Positions 44,662 to 54,744 of a DNA stretch of 64,000 bases are shown here, in pieces. The stretch is taken from assembly GCA_029216955.1 (NCBI GenBank), contig JANAVB010009599.1, forward strand, positions 6,128,658 through 6,192,657, in the 5' to 3' direction. Position numbers and translations under genes: made by a program. Every line of letters begins with the position of its first letter. The stretch's first letter is position 1. The notes below the pieces were generated by a model that was not told where the DNA came from, searched no databases, and was given only the letters and a program-made list of their open reading frames with translations. The DNA comes from Iris pallida. Taxonomy: Eukaryota; Streptophyta; Magnoliopsida; Asparagales; Iridaceae.

Positions 44662-46588
44662 TATCACTCCCCGTTCCCAGAATACGTATTTTTATAGGTG
44701 TACTGCTTGAATATATTTATTTAATATTTATTATGCTTTTGTTCTGTATTTAAATTCTTCAATTTTGCGCTTATTAATTTTTCCTGTATTTTATTTTCTG
44801 CTTTTGCTTTAGCCCTTGGCTTAGTCTGTTCATTAAACCAATTTGGTTTAGCTTGGTTCATCATGAAGAGGAGTGGATGGCCTAGATCTTATAGAAAGGA
44901 ATGGGTGGTGGAGATTGACTTGGCTTGATATTTATGCCCCTTTTTCTTTTCTCTCTCTTCATTACTCATATTTACTTCTCCTTCTCCATCCTCCATTACT
45001 CTCCCACCCACACATTTGGAGAGACAAGTATGTCTTACACACCATGAGGGATTTCATGCATCCCTATTTATTTTTAATCCATGTTGTTTATCTTTTCGTC
45101 CTCTACAAGTTTAGGTCTTGAAGTTCTTGATTTCCATGGATGGTTGGGTGTAGATCTAAGTTTTAAGTTTTGGTTTTTCATATGGATTTTGTGGTTTTGA
45201 TCTATCAAACATTGTTTTTTTCAAAAATAAGTGGTTCTATGTTGTAGATAATTCAATTCTACCAAAGTTTGGCTTTTGGAAAGTTAGATTTCGACTTAAT
45301 TTAAGGAAGTTATGGCCAAAAGCATTTTTGATCATTTCTATGTTCATCTGTCAGCATGTCGCAGTTGAGGCGCATATGGTGTCGCGGTTAGGCCGCATAG
45401 GCCGCATGTCGCAGTTGAGCCGTATAGATGTCACGGTTGGGCCGCATAGGCCGTATGTCGCAGTTGAGCGGCATAGATGTCGCGGTTGGGCCGCATGAGC
45501 CGCATGTCGCAGTTGAGCCGCATAGATGTCGCGGTTGGGCCGCATAGGCCGCATGTCACAGTTGAGCCGCATATGGTGTCGCGGTTGGGCCGCATAGGCC
45601 GCATGTCGCAGTTGAGCCGCATAGATGTCGCGGTTGGGCCGCATAGGCCGCATGTCGCAGTTGAGCCGCATAGATGTCGCGGTTGGGCCGCATGAGCCGC
45701 ATGTCGCAGTTGAGCCGCATATGGTGTCGTGATTGGGCCGCATAGGCTGCATATCGCAGTTGAGCCGTATAGATGTCGCGGTTGGGCCGCATGAGCCGCA
45801 TGCCGCAGTTGAGCCGCATATGGTGTCGCGGTTGGACCGCATAAGTCGCATGCCGCCGTTGAGCCTCATATGGTGTCGCGGTTGGGCCGCATAAGTCGTA
45901 TGCCGCAATTGAACGCATATGGTGTCGCGAATGGGCCGCATGAGCCGCATGTCGCAGTTGGTCCGCATGCATGTCGCAGAATAGGTCGCATAATGCCTAT
46001 TTTGGCTATTTCTAACTGTTATATGTCCTAATTGACCGAATTGTAGCTAGAATTTCTTCCAACTCCCAACATGGAAGTTGTGAATCTTTTTCTTGGCTTC
46101 AAGAATATGTTACCAACTATTTTATGCTAGTTGTAGACTCGACCATGCTTAATACTAGTTTGACATTCATGCCTTGTCACGAATTGACCCCGACTGTTAC
46201 TTTGACTAATGATTGATCATGCGTTCCTAGTTGGAACTAGAAGACTGGCTAGTCGTCTTATTGAATTGAATGAGACACGTTCATGGATCCGAACATTGGC
46301 AAATGGACACATATTGACTTCCATTTTTCTGTAAAGCAGCATGTGCATCTTACAGCCAAGGCATGATTATTTCGTGGCTAGGATTGATTGTTGCATTACG
46401 CTATGTAAGACCTATAACCTAGCCGTACGAGCATCGTTGTAGGATTGTGCATATCGTACTCGGTACGGAAGTACTCATTCTGAATGACCATGATCCATGG
46501 CATAGGATTTCAATCAACATAGGGACTATTAAGCTAAATAAAATAATGATTGCATGGAGAGAATGGATTCTCGAGTTCTTACATAGAA
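44662..46588 (+). repeat. Truncated plus-strand chromovirus LTR
   Basis: It begins TATCACTCCCCG (TGTCAC expected) and aligns, inverted, with about 41430-43368. Sequence identity ends at 46588 within 'gagttcttacat', so the 3' part of the LTR is gone. Together the two LTRs make an inverted repeat of roughly 1.9 kb per arm. Confidence 0.85.
45345..45985. repeat. 49-bp minisatellite in the plus-strand LTR
   Basis: Mirror image of the array at 42040-42690, in units such as 'gttgagccgcatagatgtcg' plus 'cggttgggccgcataggcc'. The copy order differs between the arrays. Confidence 0.9.
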
Positions 46589-47003
46589 TTTTTTGGAAGC
46601 CAAATGACCCCTATATCCTAAAAATAGAGTTGTTGTAAAGGATTTTTGGTTATTTTGGTCAAAAAGACCGAAATACCCCCCATAACGGTCATAAAACGGT
46701 CACAAAATGGTGGTATTTTGGTAAAGGGGGCACAATAATTCAAATTTTTTTTGCAAAATCCGGTTCAGCCGGCCGGACCGGGTCGGACTTGGGCTCGGAC
46801 GGGCCTGACCTGGCCGGACTGAACCGAGCCTAACGTTGAAAAAAAAAAATTAAACAGGTCCGGGCCGGGCCGGGCTTGGGCTCGGGCGGGTGAACCCAGC
46901 CCGGACCGGAGTTACAAATGGGCGGGCTCGGGCCGGGCTAGGAGCGGGCTTTGGCGGGCTGGGCCTGCTGCGGGCACGGGCGGGTTCAGGGTTAATCGGC
47001 CCA
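46589..47003. other. Right end region of the hAT transposon
   Basis: Non-coding. It begins with AT-rich sequence and 'acggtcataaaacggtcac', then a GC-rich block of 'gggccgggc', 'gggcggg' and 'ccggaccgg' motifs (46760-47000) matching the style of 28190-28420. It is cut at 47003 by the gypsy LTR. Confidence 0.6.
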
Positions 47004-47371
47004 TGTAACACCCTGAATCTGCTTTAGCTAGTAGGAAGAGATAAGTGATAGTAGGGAGCTACTTTCTCTTCTGTTCACTCTACGAGAATAGTGTCTAATC
47101 CACCTTTGTGTATATAATTTCTAAGAGGAGGTAACTCTTACACCCACTCTCTCTTTGTGTCCTCTTATTCTTGTTTAAGACTTTCCCAGACTAAAGAAAT
47201 GGCAAGAACCACATACCGGTTGACTTCCCAGGTAGAGGAGGCACGACGTTGCACCGGAGGATTCGGAGGAGAAGTCGAGGGTTGTCACTTCCGGCTTCGA
47301 CAGCGTCCGCGAGGAGGGTCAACGAAGGCAAAGTCTACCGCAACTACACACTGCCGCGGGATCATCCGCTG
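47004..47371 (-). repeat. Gypsy LTR, left part (split by the copia insertion)
   Basis: It begins TGTAACACCC on the plus strand, the 3' edge of a minus-strand LTR, and is interrupted at 47371 by the copia element. The rest resumes after the target duplication at 54745. No gene is recognised; an ATG frame at 47199 is cut by the insertion. Confidence 0.6.
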
Positions 47372-48536
47372 TGTTGGGTTTTGGCCTTTTTCATTAGGAA
47401 TTTTAGTCCCACATCGGCTAGGCCAAAGGAGTTGTATCTCTATATATTAGCTATGCTATTTTAGAGATGCACATGTGGAGTGGAGGTGCACATGGGTGTG
47501 CCATGTGGGATTATTTTTCTAATGGGAAAATGGCTAAATCAACAATTGAAAGCATTCATGCTTTTTGCTCTTGGAAAATTTATTTCTATTGGAGCTAAGT
47601 CCCATAGGGGCTTTGCGACTCGGACTCGGACACGGACTCAGTCTCATGGGCTCACGAGACGTAATGTTGCGTTTTGTTGGCACACTTTGCACTTAGCACG
47701 TCAGCATCGTCGCTAGGCACATAGTGCGCTTAAGTTGTGCTCGCTGCACGAGCCACTTGTGCGGCCAGGCGCGCTGTCAGGTTGCACGGCCAGGTTGCGT
47801 GGCCAGGTGCGCTGCCAGGTTGCGCGGCCTAGGTGCTCGCCCAGTTGCGCGGGTGGCACATGGTGCGCAGGGCGTGCAGGTGGCACGAGTAGCTCAGTGC
47901 GCATTCAGCGTGTGGTGTACAAGGCGCGCGGGGTGCGCAACTTGCTTCAGATCGTGCATGTGCATGATCTGAGCGGTTACTGTACGTTCGGAGTGGTTTT
48001 TACCACGTCCCGAATGTTGTGCTAACCGGACAGTTGCTACTCGGGCCTATAAAATGTCTCTTCCCTCTCGCAGGAAAGTACACAGGCATATATAGAGAGT
48101 TACGAAAGTTTACAAGTGTTTCTTAACACAAGTAAACTGAAGCTGTGAGAGAGAAGAGAAGCTTTGCACCAGCGTTGCTTTTATATGGGAGTTCGTGTAC
48201 GATCCGAGGAGTCAGAAGAGCAGTAGTGTTCCAAAGTTCTCCGACGAACTTGCTGGTTCCTGGAAGCTAGTCGTGTGGGGCGAATATAGCTTTGAGCAAC
48301 GGTGATCATTCACCCCAGCAAGATATTCATCCATCAATCGCCTGTCTTCTTCTTCGCTGCTGTGGATTACGAAATCTTTTTAGATTCTCATAATATCATA
48401 TACTGCTGTAACGAGATATTCTTAGATCTTCGTTAAACTTGCGCAACCTTCCTTGAAGTGTTGCGTTGGAATGTTGTTTTTACAACTGTTTCATCTTCTC
48501 AGTTTTCCATCGAAAAATTATGCTCCGGCACTAACA
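47372..48536 (+). repeat. 5' LTR of the copia element (1165 bp)
   Basis: TATA-like 'cctataaaatg' at about 48048 suggests the transcription start near 48080. A GC-rich 'gcggccaggttgc'-type simple repeat lies at 47755-47850. 'gaatatagctttgag' at 48282-48296 is the exact complement of the sequence just after the LTR. Confidence 0.95.
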
Positions 48537-48538
48537 AT

Positions 48539-48553
48539 CTCAAAGCTATATTC
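48539..48553 (+). other. Putative primer-binding position, self-complementary to the LTR
   Basis: ctcaaagctatattc begins two bases after the LTR, where a tRNA primer site is expected, but shows no TGG start. It is perfectly complementary over 15 nt to 48282-48296 within the same LTR; 14 nt are retained in the 3' LTR. This could allow intramolecular or intermolecular pairing of the genomic RNA. Confidence 0.5.
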
Positions 48554-48558
48554 CTACG

Positions 48559-49110
48559 ATGGAAAACTTTAATGCTTCACTCCTCAATACTGACTTCTAT
48601 AAGTTAGAAATGTTTGTTGGAGAGCATTATCAAGTCTGGAAGAGGAATGTTTATCTCACTCTTCAACTCAGAGACGTTGATCACGTGCTTCTTGAAGAGG
48701 AACCTACTGTTCCAGATGTTGGGTCTGCTGCTGCAATCACTGTGGCTACTAAACTTCAGGCCAAGTGGAGAAGGAAGAATAGCATTTGCAGGATGCTTAT
48801 CCTGAATGCTATGGAGGATTCCCTAACAGAATCCTATAGTAAGAAAACTATTGCCAGAGACATATGGGAGTCTCTGGAGAAACTGTATGAAAAAGACAAG
48901 AACAGGAGCAAGATATTTGTGGTTGAAAAATATCACAAATGGCTCTTTGAGGACGAGAAGTCCATGCTGCCGCAGGTGAAGGAATTCTTGAAGCTACGAC
49001 AGAAGCTGGAAGACGAGGCGATGCCCCTTTCCAACAAATTTGTTGTTGGAGAGATTATCTCGAAGCTCCCCGCTGGGTGGACTAAGTTCTATGCAAACAT
49101 GCAAGGATGA
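48559..49110 (+). pseudogene. gag: Copia gag (capsid part)
   Basis: ATG-initiated frame of 183 codons beginning MENFNASLLNTDFYKLEMF. It contains the copia gag core 'YQVWKRNVYLTLQLRD', 'ARDIWESLEKLYEKDKNRSK' and 'KLPAGWTKFYANM'. It forms the particle shell. The frame ends at a TGA at 49108, and the remainder continues one frame over from 49107. The start lies 22 bases after the LTR, an unusually short leader once the primer site is counted. Confidence 0.9.
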
Positions 49111-49745
49111 AGCTTGAGATCAGCCTTGAAGATCTCTTACAGGAAATCTATGTTGAGGATCAGATGCGGGCTCAACTGAAGGTGGACGCACTGTCCAAGC
49201 AATTGGCTAACATCAATCTGGTTCATACCAAGGAACCAAGGGAAAAGCAGGAGGCTTCCCACAGCAAGAAGAAGGACCCTGACAATCTGAAAGTCAAAGG
49301 AACTTCGTTCAAGCGAAAGAAGCTAAAGTTACATTTGGCTTGTTTCAAGTATGGTAAGAAGAGCCACTTTAAGAATGAATGCAAAGCAAAGACCAAGCAA
49401 TCAGAGCAAGGAGAGCCTAGTAAGGTATCTATGATCATTGATGTTGTTGCTATGATTGCGCAGCTTGATGCGGTAGGGACTGACTCTGACTGGTGGGTAG
49501 ACACTGGAGCCACCTGCCATATCTGCTCCAGTAAGGAGTGGTTCACCACCTACACACCTACTTTTGAAGTGGTTATGGTGGCAAACCAGGCAAAAGCTGA
49601 AGTGCTCAGGATTGGGACGGCGGTGTTGAAGCTGACTTCGGAGAAGTCTCTAACGTTTCAATACAGGCCTCAGGATGGACATAAATGCTGGCCAGATGGT
49701 GATGTCTATCAAGGGAGCATATTTCAGAAAAGTATTTTATACTGA
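49107..49745 (+). pseudogene. Copia nucleocapsid knuckle and aspartic protease
   Basis: It continues gag with 'SLEDLLQEIYVEDQ' and a Lys-rich linker. The zinc knuckle reads CFKYGKKSHFKNEC, with Tyr instead of the second Cys. The protease active site is 'WWVDTGATCHICSSKEWF' at about 49490-49545. A frame change near 49675 follows, after which integrase reads on. Confidence 0.9.
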
Positions 49746-51141
49746 AGAAATGTTCAAAATTTACCTTGTAAATCAGTCCAATATTATTAATGCAATTACT
49801 CCTTCTGCTTATACTTTTGAGTTGTGGCATAATAGACAAGGGCATGTTCATTGTATACGAATAAACAGAATGTCTAATCTAGGGCTTATCTCCAAGTGTG
49901 GGGGTAAGGTAGAGAAATGTGAAGTTTGTGCTCAAACAAAGATCACAAGGAAACCCTTTCCTCGGGTTAATCGAAGTACAGATCTTCTGGAGTTGGTACA
50001 CTCCGATATCTGTGACTTTAAACAATTCTGTACAAAGGTCGGGATGAAGTATTTCATAACTTTCATCGGTGACTTCTCAAAGTATGCGTTCGTCTACTTG
50101 CTGAAGGCTAAAGACGAAGCATTCAAGAAGTTTAAGGAGTTCAGGGCCGAAACTGAGCGGCAAACTGGACAACAACTCAAAAGAATAAGAAGTGATCGAG
50201 GTGGGGAGTACAGGTCTCATGAATTTGCATCGTTCTGCAAAGAACATAGAATTGTCAATGAAACTACGGCTCCGTACTCTCCTCAATCAAACGGAGTAGC
50301 GAAGAGGAAGAACAGAACGCTAACAGAAATGATTAACTCAATGCTGTTGACTGGGGGTCTTCCTAAGTGCTACTGGGGAGAAGCTGCATTGAGGGCCACT
50401 TTTATTTTAAATAGAGTGCCTCATGCAACTTCAGACGTTAATCCTCATGAACTTTGGTTCAAGATCAGACCTAACTTGAATGTCATTCGAGTGTGGGGGT
50501 GTCTGGCATATGTCAAGCTTCCAGATCTGAAGATACAGAAGATTGGGACAAGGACTACTAAGACGATCTTCTTGGGGTATGCCGAGAAGAGTGATGCTCG
50601 AAGATTTCTTAATATTGAGTCAAATCATATCATTGAATCTCGCGACGCAGAATATTTTGAAGATAAATTTGTAAGGCACAAGAATATTGTTCTTGCAGAT
50701 ATATCGGAGAACAATGAGGGTGCGCATGAAACTGAAGTCTTCAATGAAGATGTGGTCCAAGAAGATGTTGTTGTTGAAACAATTATTGAACCAGAACAAG
50801 CTGAACCATCAGCTAAGCGAGTGAGAAGGCCGAAGGACTTTAGAAGCAACTTTGTCACCTATCATGTGGAAGCAGATCCGCTTACCTATGATGAGGCGAT
50901 GAAGACCAGAGACGCGGTTGTCTGGAAAGAGACAATTGACAATGAAATTGATTCCATCACCTCAAATAACACTTGGGTGTTGGTTGATCTTCCTGAAGGA
51001 GCGAAACCTATCGGATGTAAATGGATCTTTAAGAAGAAGATGAAAGCAGACGAAACTATTGACAAGTTCAAGGCAAGGTTGGTAGCTAAGGGGTTTTCTC
51101 AGAAGCAGGGATTGACTACTTTGAAACGTATGCTCCAGTAG
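49675..51141 (+). pseudogene. Copia integrase and start of reverse transcriptase
   Basis: GAG-pre-integrase and zinc region: 'LWHNRQGHVH' and 'CEVCAQTK' give HHCC. Catalytic core: 'LVHSDICDF' and 'IRSDRGGEY' supply the two Asp. The third block reads NGVAKRKNRTL, where copia integrases have Glu in NGVAERKN, so the catalytic Glu appears to be Lys. 'PHELWFKIRPNLNVIRVWGC' follows, then a linker and the RT start 'KTRDAVVWKETIDNEIDSI' and 'GCKWIFKKK'. A frameshift near 51115 leads to a stop at 51139. The integrase would be inactive even without the frame breaks. Confidence 0.9.
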
Positions 51142-51146
51142 CCCGG

Positions 51147-52409
51147 ATGACCACCATCAGAATGTTGATTGCTCTCGTAGCAATACATAAGATGGTGATA
51201 CATCAGATGGATGTAAAAACGGCTTTCCTAAATAGCGAGATGACCGAAGAGATTTACATGCAACAGCCAGAGGGATTTGTCATCAATGATCTTGAAGACA
51301 AAGTCTGCAAGTTGGTAAAATCTTTGTACGGTCTTAAATAGGCTCCCAAGATATGGCATGAGAAACTTGACAAAGTTATAAGGTCAAATGGCTACATGGT
51401 CAGCAAGACGGACAAGTGTGTTACATGAAGTTCGCTGATGGAAGAGGTGTGATCGTTTGTCTGTATGTGGACGACATGCTTATCCTAGGTACGGATATGG
51501 GTTATGTCACGAAGACGAAGAAATTCATCTTGGGCAAGTTCAGTATGAAGGACTTGAGGGAAGTTGATGTGATCATAGGGATCAAGATCATCCTGATAGA
51601 CACTGGACTAGTGCTGTCACAGTCTCATTATATTGAGAAAATGATCACTCGTTATGGGTATCGGAATCTTCCAGGGATCGATATGTCGTACATGTGTGAT
51701 ATGAAGCTGAAGCCTAATTCAGAGGAAAGCGTCAGGCAGCTGGAGTATACAAGCGTAATCGGGAGTTTGATGTATGCTACTACTGCCACAAGGCCTGACA
51801 TAGCTTTCGCCGTTGAAATGCTAAGTCGTTTCACGAGCAACCCAGGTGTTGAATACTGGAAAGCTGTGAAACGGGTTATGAGATATCTTAAGAAGACTCA
51901 GACATATGCACTGTACTACAGCGAAGATCCGCCAGTAGTGGAAGGCTTCAGTGATGCCAGCTGGTGCTCAGAGGTGGAGAGAGAGGTCCACAGGTGGATT
52001 TATTTTCACAATGGATAGAGTTGCTATATCGTAGAAGTCGAAGAAGCAGACTATGCTCTCGCGGTCATCCATGGAATCTGAGTTCTTTGCACTTGATACC
52101 ACAGCCGAGGAAGCAGAATGGCTTCGGAAGCTCATGTATGATCTTCCAGTGGTTGGGGCACAAATACCGACGATACCGATATACCGCGACAACCAGATGA
52201 CTGCGGCGGTGGCATCAAATGACCTCTTCAACGAAAAGAAGAGGACTGTGCGGTTGAAGCACAGGGCAGTACAGGATCTTATCAAGAGAGGTGTTATTAC
52301 AGTGATTGATGTTCGGAGTCAGGAGAACCTGGCGGATCCGTTCACAAGGGGCCTCAAGCGCCAGCTGGTTGACAACACAGCTTGTAAAATGGGCTTAAAG
52401 GTATTCTGA
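51147..52409 (+). pseudogene. Copia reverse transcriptase and RNase H
   Basis: Frame 1: 'HQMDVKTAFLNSEMTEEIYM' and 'KLVKSLYGLK', then TAG at 51339 where CAG is usual. Frame 2 (51416-52018): the catalytic 'CLYVDDMLILG' and 'YTSVIGSLMYATTATRPDIA' to 'VEGFSDASW'. Frame 3 (52053-52409): RNase H end 'SSMESEFFALDTTAEEAEWL', 'RDNQMTAAVASN' and 'NLADPFTRGLKRQ', stopping at 52407. The catalytic Asp-Asp pair is intact but three frames are needed. Confidence 0.95.
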
Positions 52410-53468
52410 TATTGTATTATTGTATTCCTACCATAAAGTTTTATTCTATTAGTTCAAAGAGAAATCTACTAGGCATCTAGCTTTTGGTTCAAGGGAGGAC
52501 CACTAATCGGAAGAATATCAGGAATGGTGGGTACATGTTCTATTGGGCATGGAGAGGTTACGGACCTACAACCACTGTTGCCTACTGTTGTTTTTTGCAG
52601 AAAACGGATCCTGTTGGAAGGTTGGCTTAAATGCCTTAATGAGTTCTCAGGCAGAGTGAATGCCTGGTGTGCTTTACAGGAAGAACGGTAGAGCAACATT
52701 ACAAGGAGTGAAACTCCATGCTACTGTGGGGTGACTCTATCATGAGGTTCCCAGGCATGGGGTAATGCCTTGGGCTTGCTAGCCAAGTCACAGCGGCATA
52801 GCACCGCAAATAGGCAGTTAGCCTAATGCTGTATGTTAAAATAAAGAGAGGGGTAGTCAGCACTACAAAGAGGAGGAGTTCCTCATGTTATAGTGGCACG
52901 ATACCACAATGAGGTACCTTGTTAAGGATAAAGCCTCAGCCCTGCAAGTCATGTCGTTGCGACGTAATACCGCAAGGGAGCCTAAGGCTTCATGCTGGGT
53001 AGTTTGGCACTACAAAGAGGCGGTTGCCTCATGCTACAGTAGTATGATACTACGATGAGGTTCCCGGTACGGGATAAGGCCTCGGCTATAAGCTATGTCA
53101 TAGCGGTGTAGCACCGCAAGGGAAGCACAAAGCGCTTCATGCCATGTCTCTTTAATAATGAACTCACCTATAGTATATGGACAGAGATCTCAGGCCGTCT
53201 CTTGAGGGTAAACTAGTAGACGCCCAAAATTATACACTGAAACCAGGCTGGCACATGGCCTTTAATGTGCAAGCTAGAAGCACATGTGACAACATTATGT
53301 GAGTGGAAAGAATTTTCGCTATGGTGCAGAATTCAAGGCTTAGTCCATTCTTGTATTATAGTCTATTGTTTAACCCATACGGGAAGATTCAAGTCATAGC
53401 GACATCTCTCCTAATGCATGATGGATAGTCACTGTGGGGAACACTTATACCCATATATATAGAGATAT
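52410..53468 (+). ncRNA. Tandem hairpin-forming repeats between RNase H and the 3' LTR
   Basis: About 1 kb without ORFs. Three copies of a ~150-nt unit start at about 52692, 52858 and 53005, with a partial fourth upstream (about 52620-52690). Each copy folds into the same series: hairpin a (GGAGT/ACTCC; GAGGA/TCCTC; GAGGC/GCCTC); a two-tier stem with outer GAGG/CCTY and inner CCCA/TGGG, CCTT/AAGG or CCCG/CGGG; a 'GCGG...CCGC' type stem; and a last hairpin (TAGGC/GCCTA; GAGCC/GGCTT; GAAGC/GCTTC) just before ATG. Stems change sequence between copies while remaining paired. I found no protein frame. It would lie in the 3' untranslated part of the genomic RNA. Annotated as structured RNA by inference. 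Confidence 0.6.
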
Positions 53469-53477
53469 GTAGGGGAT
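53469..53477 (+). other. Copia polypurine tract
   Basis: gtaggggat immediately precedes the 3' LTR, the usual place for the plus-strand primer. Confidence 0.6.
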
Positions 53478-54739
53478 TGTTGGGTTTTGGCATTTTTTAT
53501 TGGGAATTTTAGTCCCACATCGGCTAGGCCAAAGGAGTTATATCTCTATATATTAGCTATGCTATTTTAGAGATACACATGTGGTGTGGAGGTGCACATG
53601 GGTGTGCCATATGGGGTTATTTTTCTAATGGGAAAAAGGCTAAATCAATAATTGAAAGAATTCATGCTTTTTACTCTTGGAAAATTTATTTCCATTGGAG
53701 CTAAGCCCCGTAGGGGCTTAGCGACTCGGACTCGGACTCGAACTCGGACACGGACTTGGGCTCATGGTCTCATGAGGCGTAATATGGCATTTTGTTGGCG
53801 CACTTTTCACTTAGCACATCAGCATCGTCGCTAAGCGCATAGTGTATTTTAGTTGCGCTTGTTGCACAAGCCACTTGTGCAGCCAGGTGCGCTGCCAGGT
53901 TGTACGGCCAGTTGCGCAGGCCAGCTTGTACGGCCAGTTGTGCAGGCCAGGTTGTGCGGCCAGGTGTGCTGCCAGTTTACACGGCCCAGGTTACGTGACC
54001 AGGTGTGCGCCCAGTGGCGTGTACAGGTGCGCGACCAGTTGTGCGGGTGGCGTAGGGTGCACAGGGCGTGTAGGTGGCGCAAGTTGCTCAGTGCACATTT
54101 AGCACATGGTGTACAAGGCGCGCGGGGTACGCGAGGTGTGCAACTTGCTTCAGATCATGCCTGTACATGATTTGAACAGTTACTGCACGTTCAGAGTGGT
54201 TTTTACCACGTCCCGAATGTTGTGCTAACCGGGCAGTTGCTACTCGGGCCTATAGAAGGTCTCTTCTCTCTCAAAGGAAAATACACAGGCATATATAGAG
54301 AGTTACGAAAGTTTAAAAGTGTTTCTTAACACAAGTAAACAGAAGCTGTGAGAGAGAAGAGAAGCTTTGCTCCAGTATTGGTTTTGCACGGGAATTCGTG
54401 TACGATCCGAGGACTCAGAAGAGCAGGAGTGTTCCAAAGTTCTCCGACGAACTTGCTTGTTCCTGAAAGCTATTCGTATGGGGCAAATATAGCTTTGAGC
54501 AACGGTGATCATTCACCCCAGAAGGATATTCATTCATCAATCGCCTGTCATCTTCTTCGCTGCTGTGGATTACGAAATCTTTTTAGATTCTCGTAATATC
54601 ATATGCTGCTATAACGAGATCTTCTTAGATCTTTGTTAAACTTGCGCAACCTTCCTTGAAGTGTTGCGTTGGAACGTTATTTTTACAACTGTTTCATCTT
54701 TTCAGTTTTCTATCAAAAAATTGTGCCCCGAGACTAACA
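53478..54739 (+). repeat. 3' LTR of the copia element (1262 bp)
   Basis: Aligns with 47372-48536 and is about 97 bp longer, mainly in the 'ggccagttgcgcaggccag' simple-repeat region (about 53880-54040). It ends CTAACA followed by CGCTG. Confidence 0.95.
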
Positions 54740-54744
54740 CGCTG

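Larger units (their letters stand above)
28143..47003 (-). mobile_element. Large hAT transposon, disrupted by nested insertions and an inversion
   Basis: GC-rich blocks rich in 'gggccgg'/'ccggccc' lie at both ends (about 28190-28420 and 46760-47000), as in subterminal regions of some plant hAT elements. Between them, minus-strand transposase pieces occur at 38890-40372 (BED finger, RNase H-like fold) and 28965-29413 (C-terminal dimerisation domain). The gene is split by the non-coding LTR element at 29414-38889 and by a chromovirus. A probable transposase N-terminal piece (44510-44661) and one LTR are on the opposite strand between 44222 and 46588, explained by an inversion. The exact terminal inverted repeats are not clear; the right end may be cut by the gypsy LTR at 47004. 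Confidence 0.7.
47367..54744 (+). mobile_element. Complete Ty1/copia retrotransposon with 5-bp target duplication
   Basis: The element runs 47372-54739 and is flanked by CGCTG at 47367-47371 and 54740-54744. LTRs (TGTTGGG...CTAACA) enclose gag, protease, integrase, RT and RNase H, the copia order. At least five frame changes and one internal stop disable the coding region. An unusual ~1 kb segment of hairpin-forming repeats separates RNase H from the 3' LTR. It inserted into the LTR of a minus-strand gypsy relic. I did not resolve the copia lineage. Confidence 0.95.
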
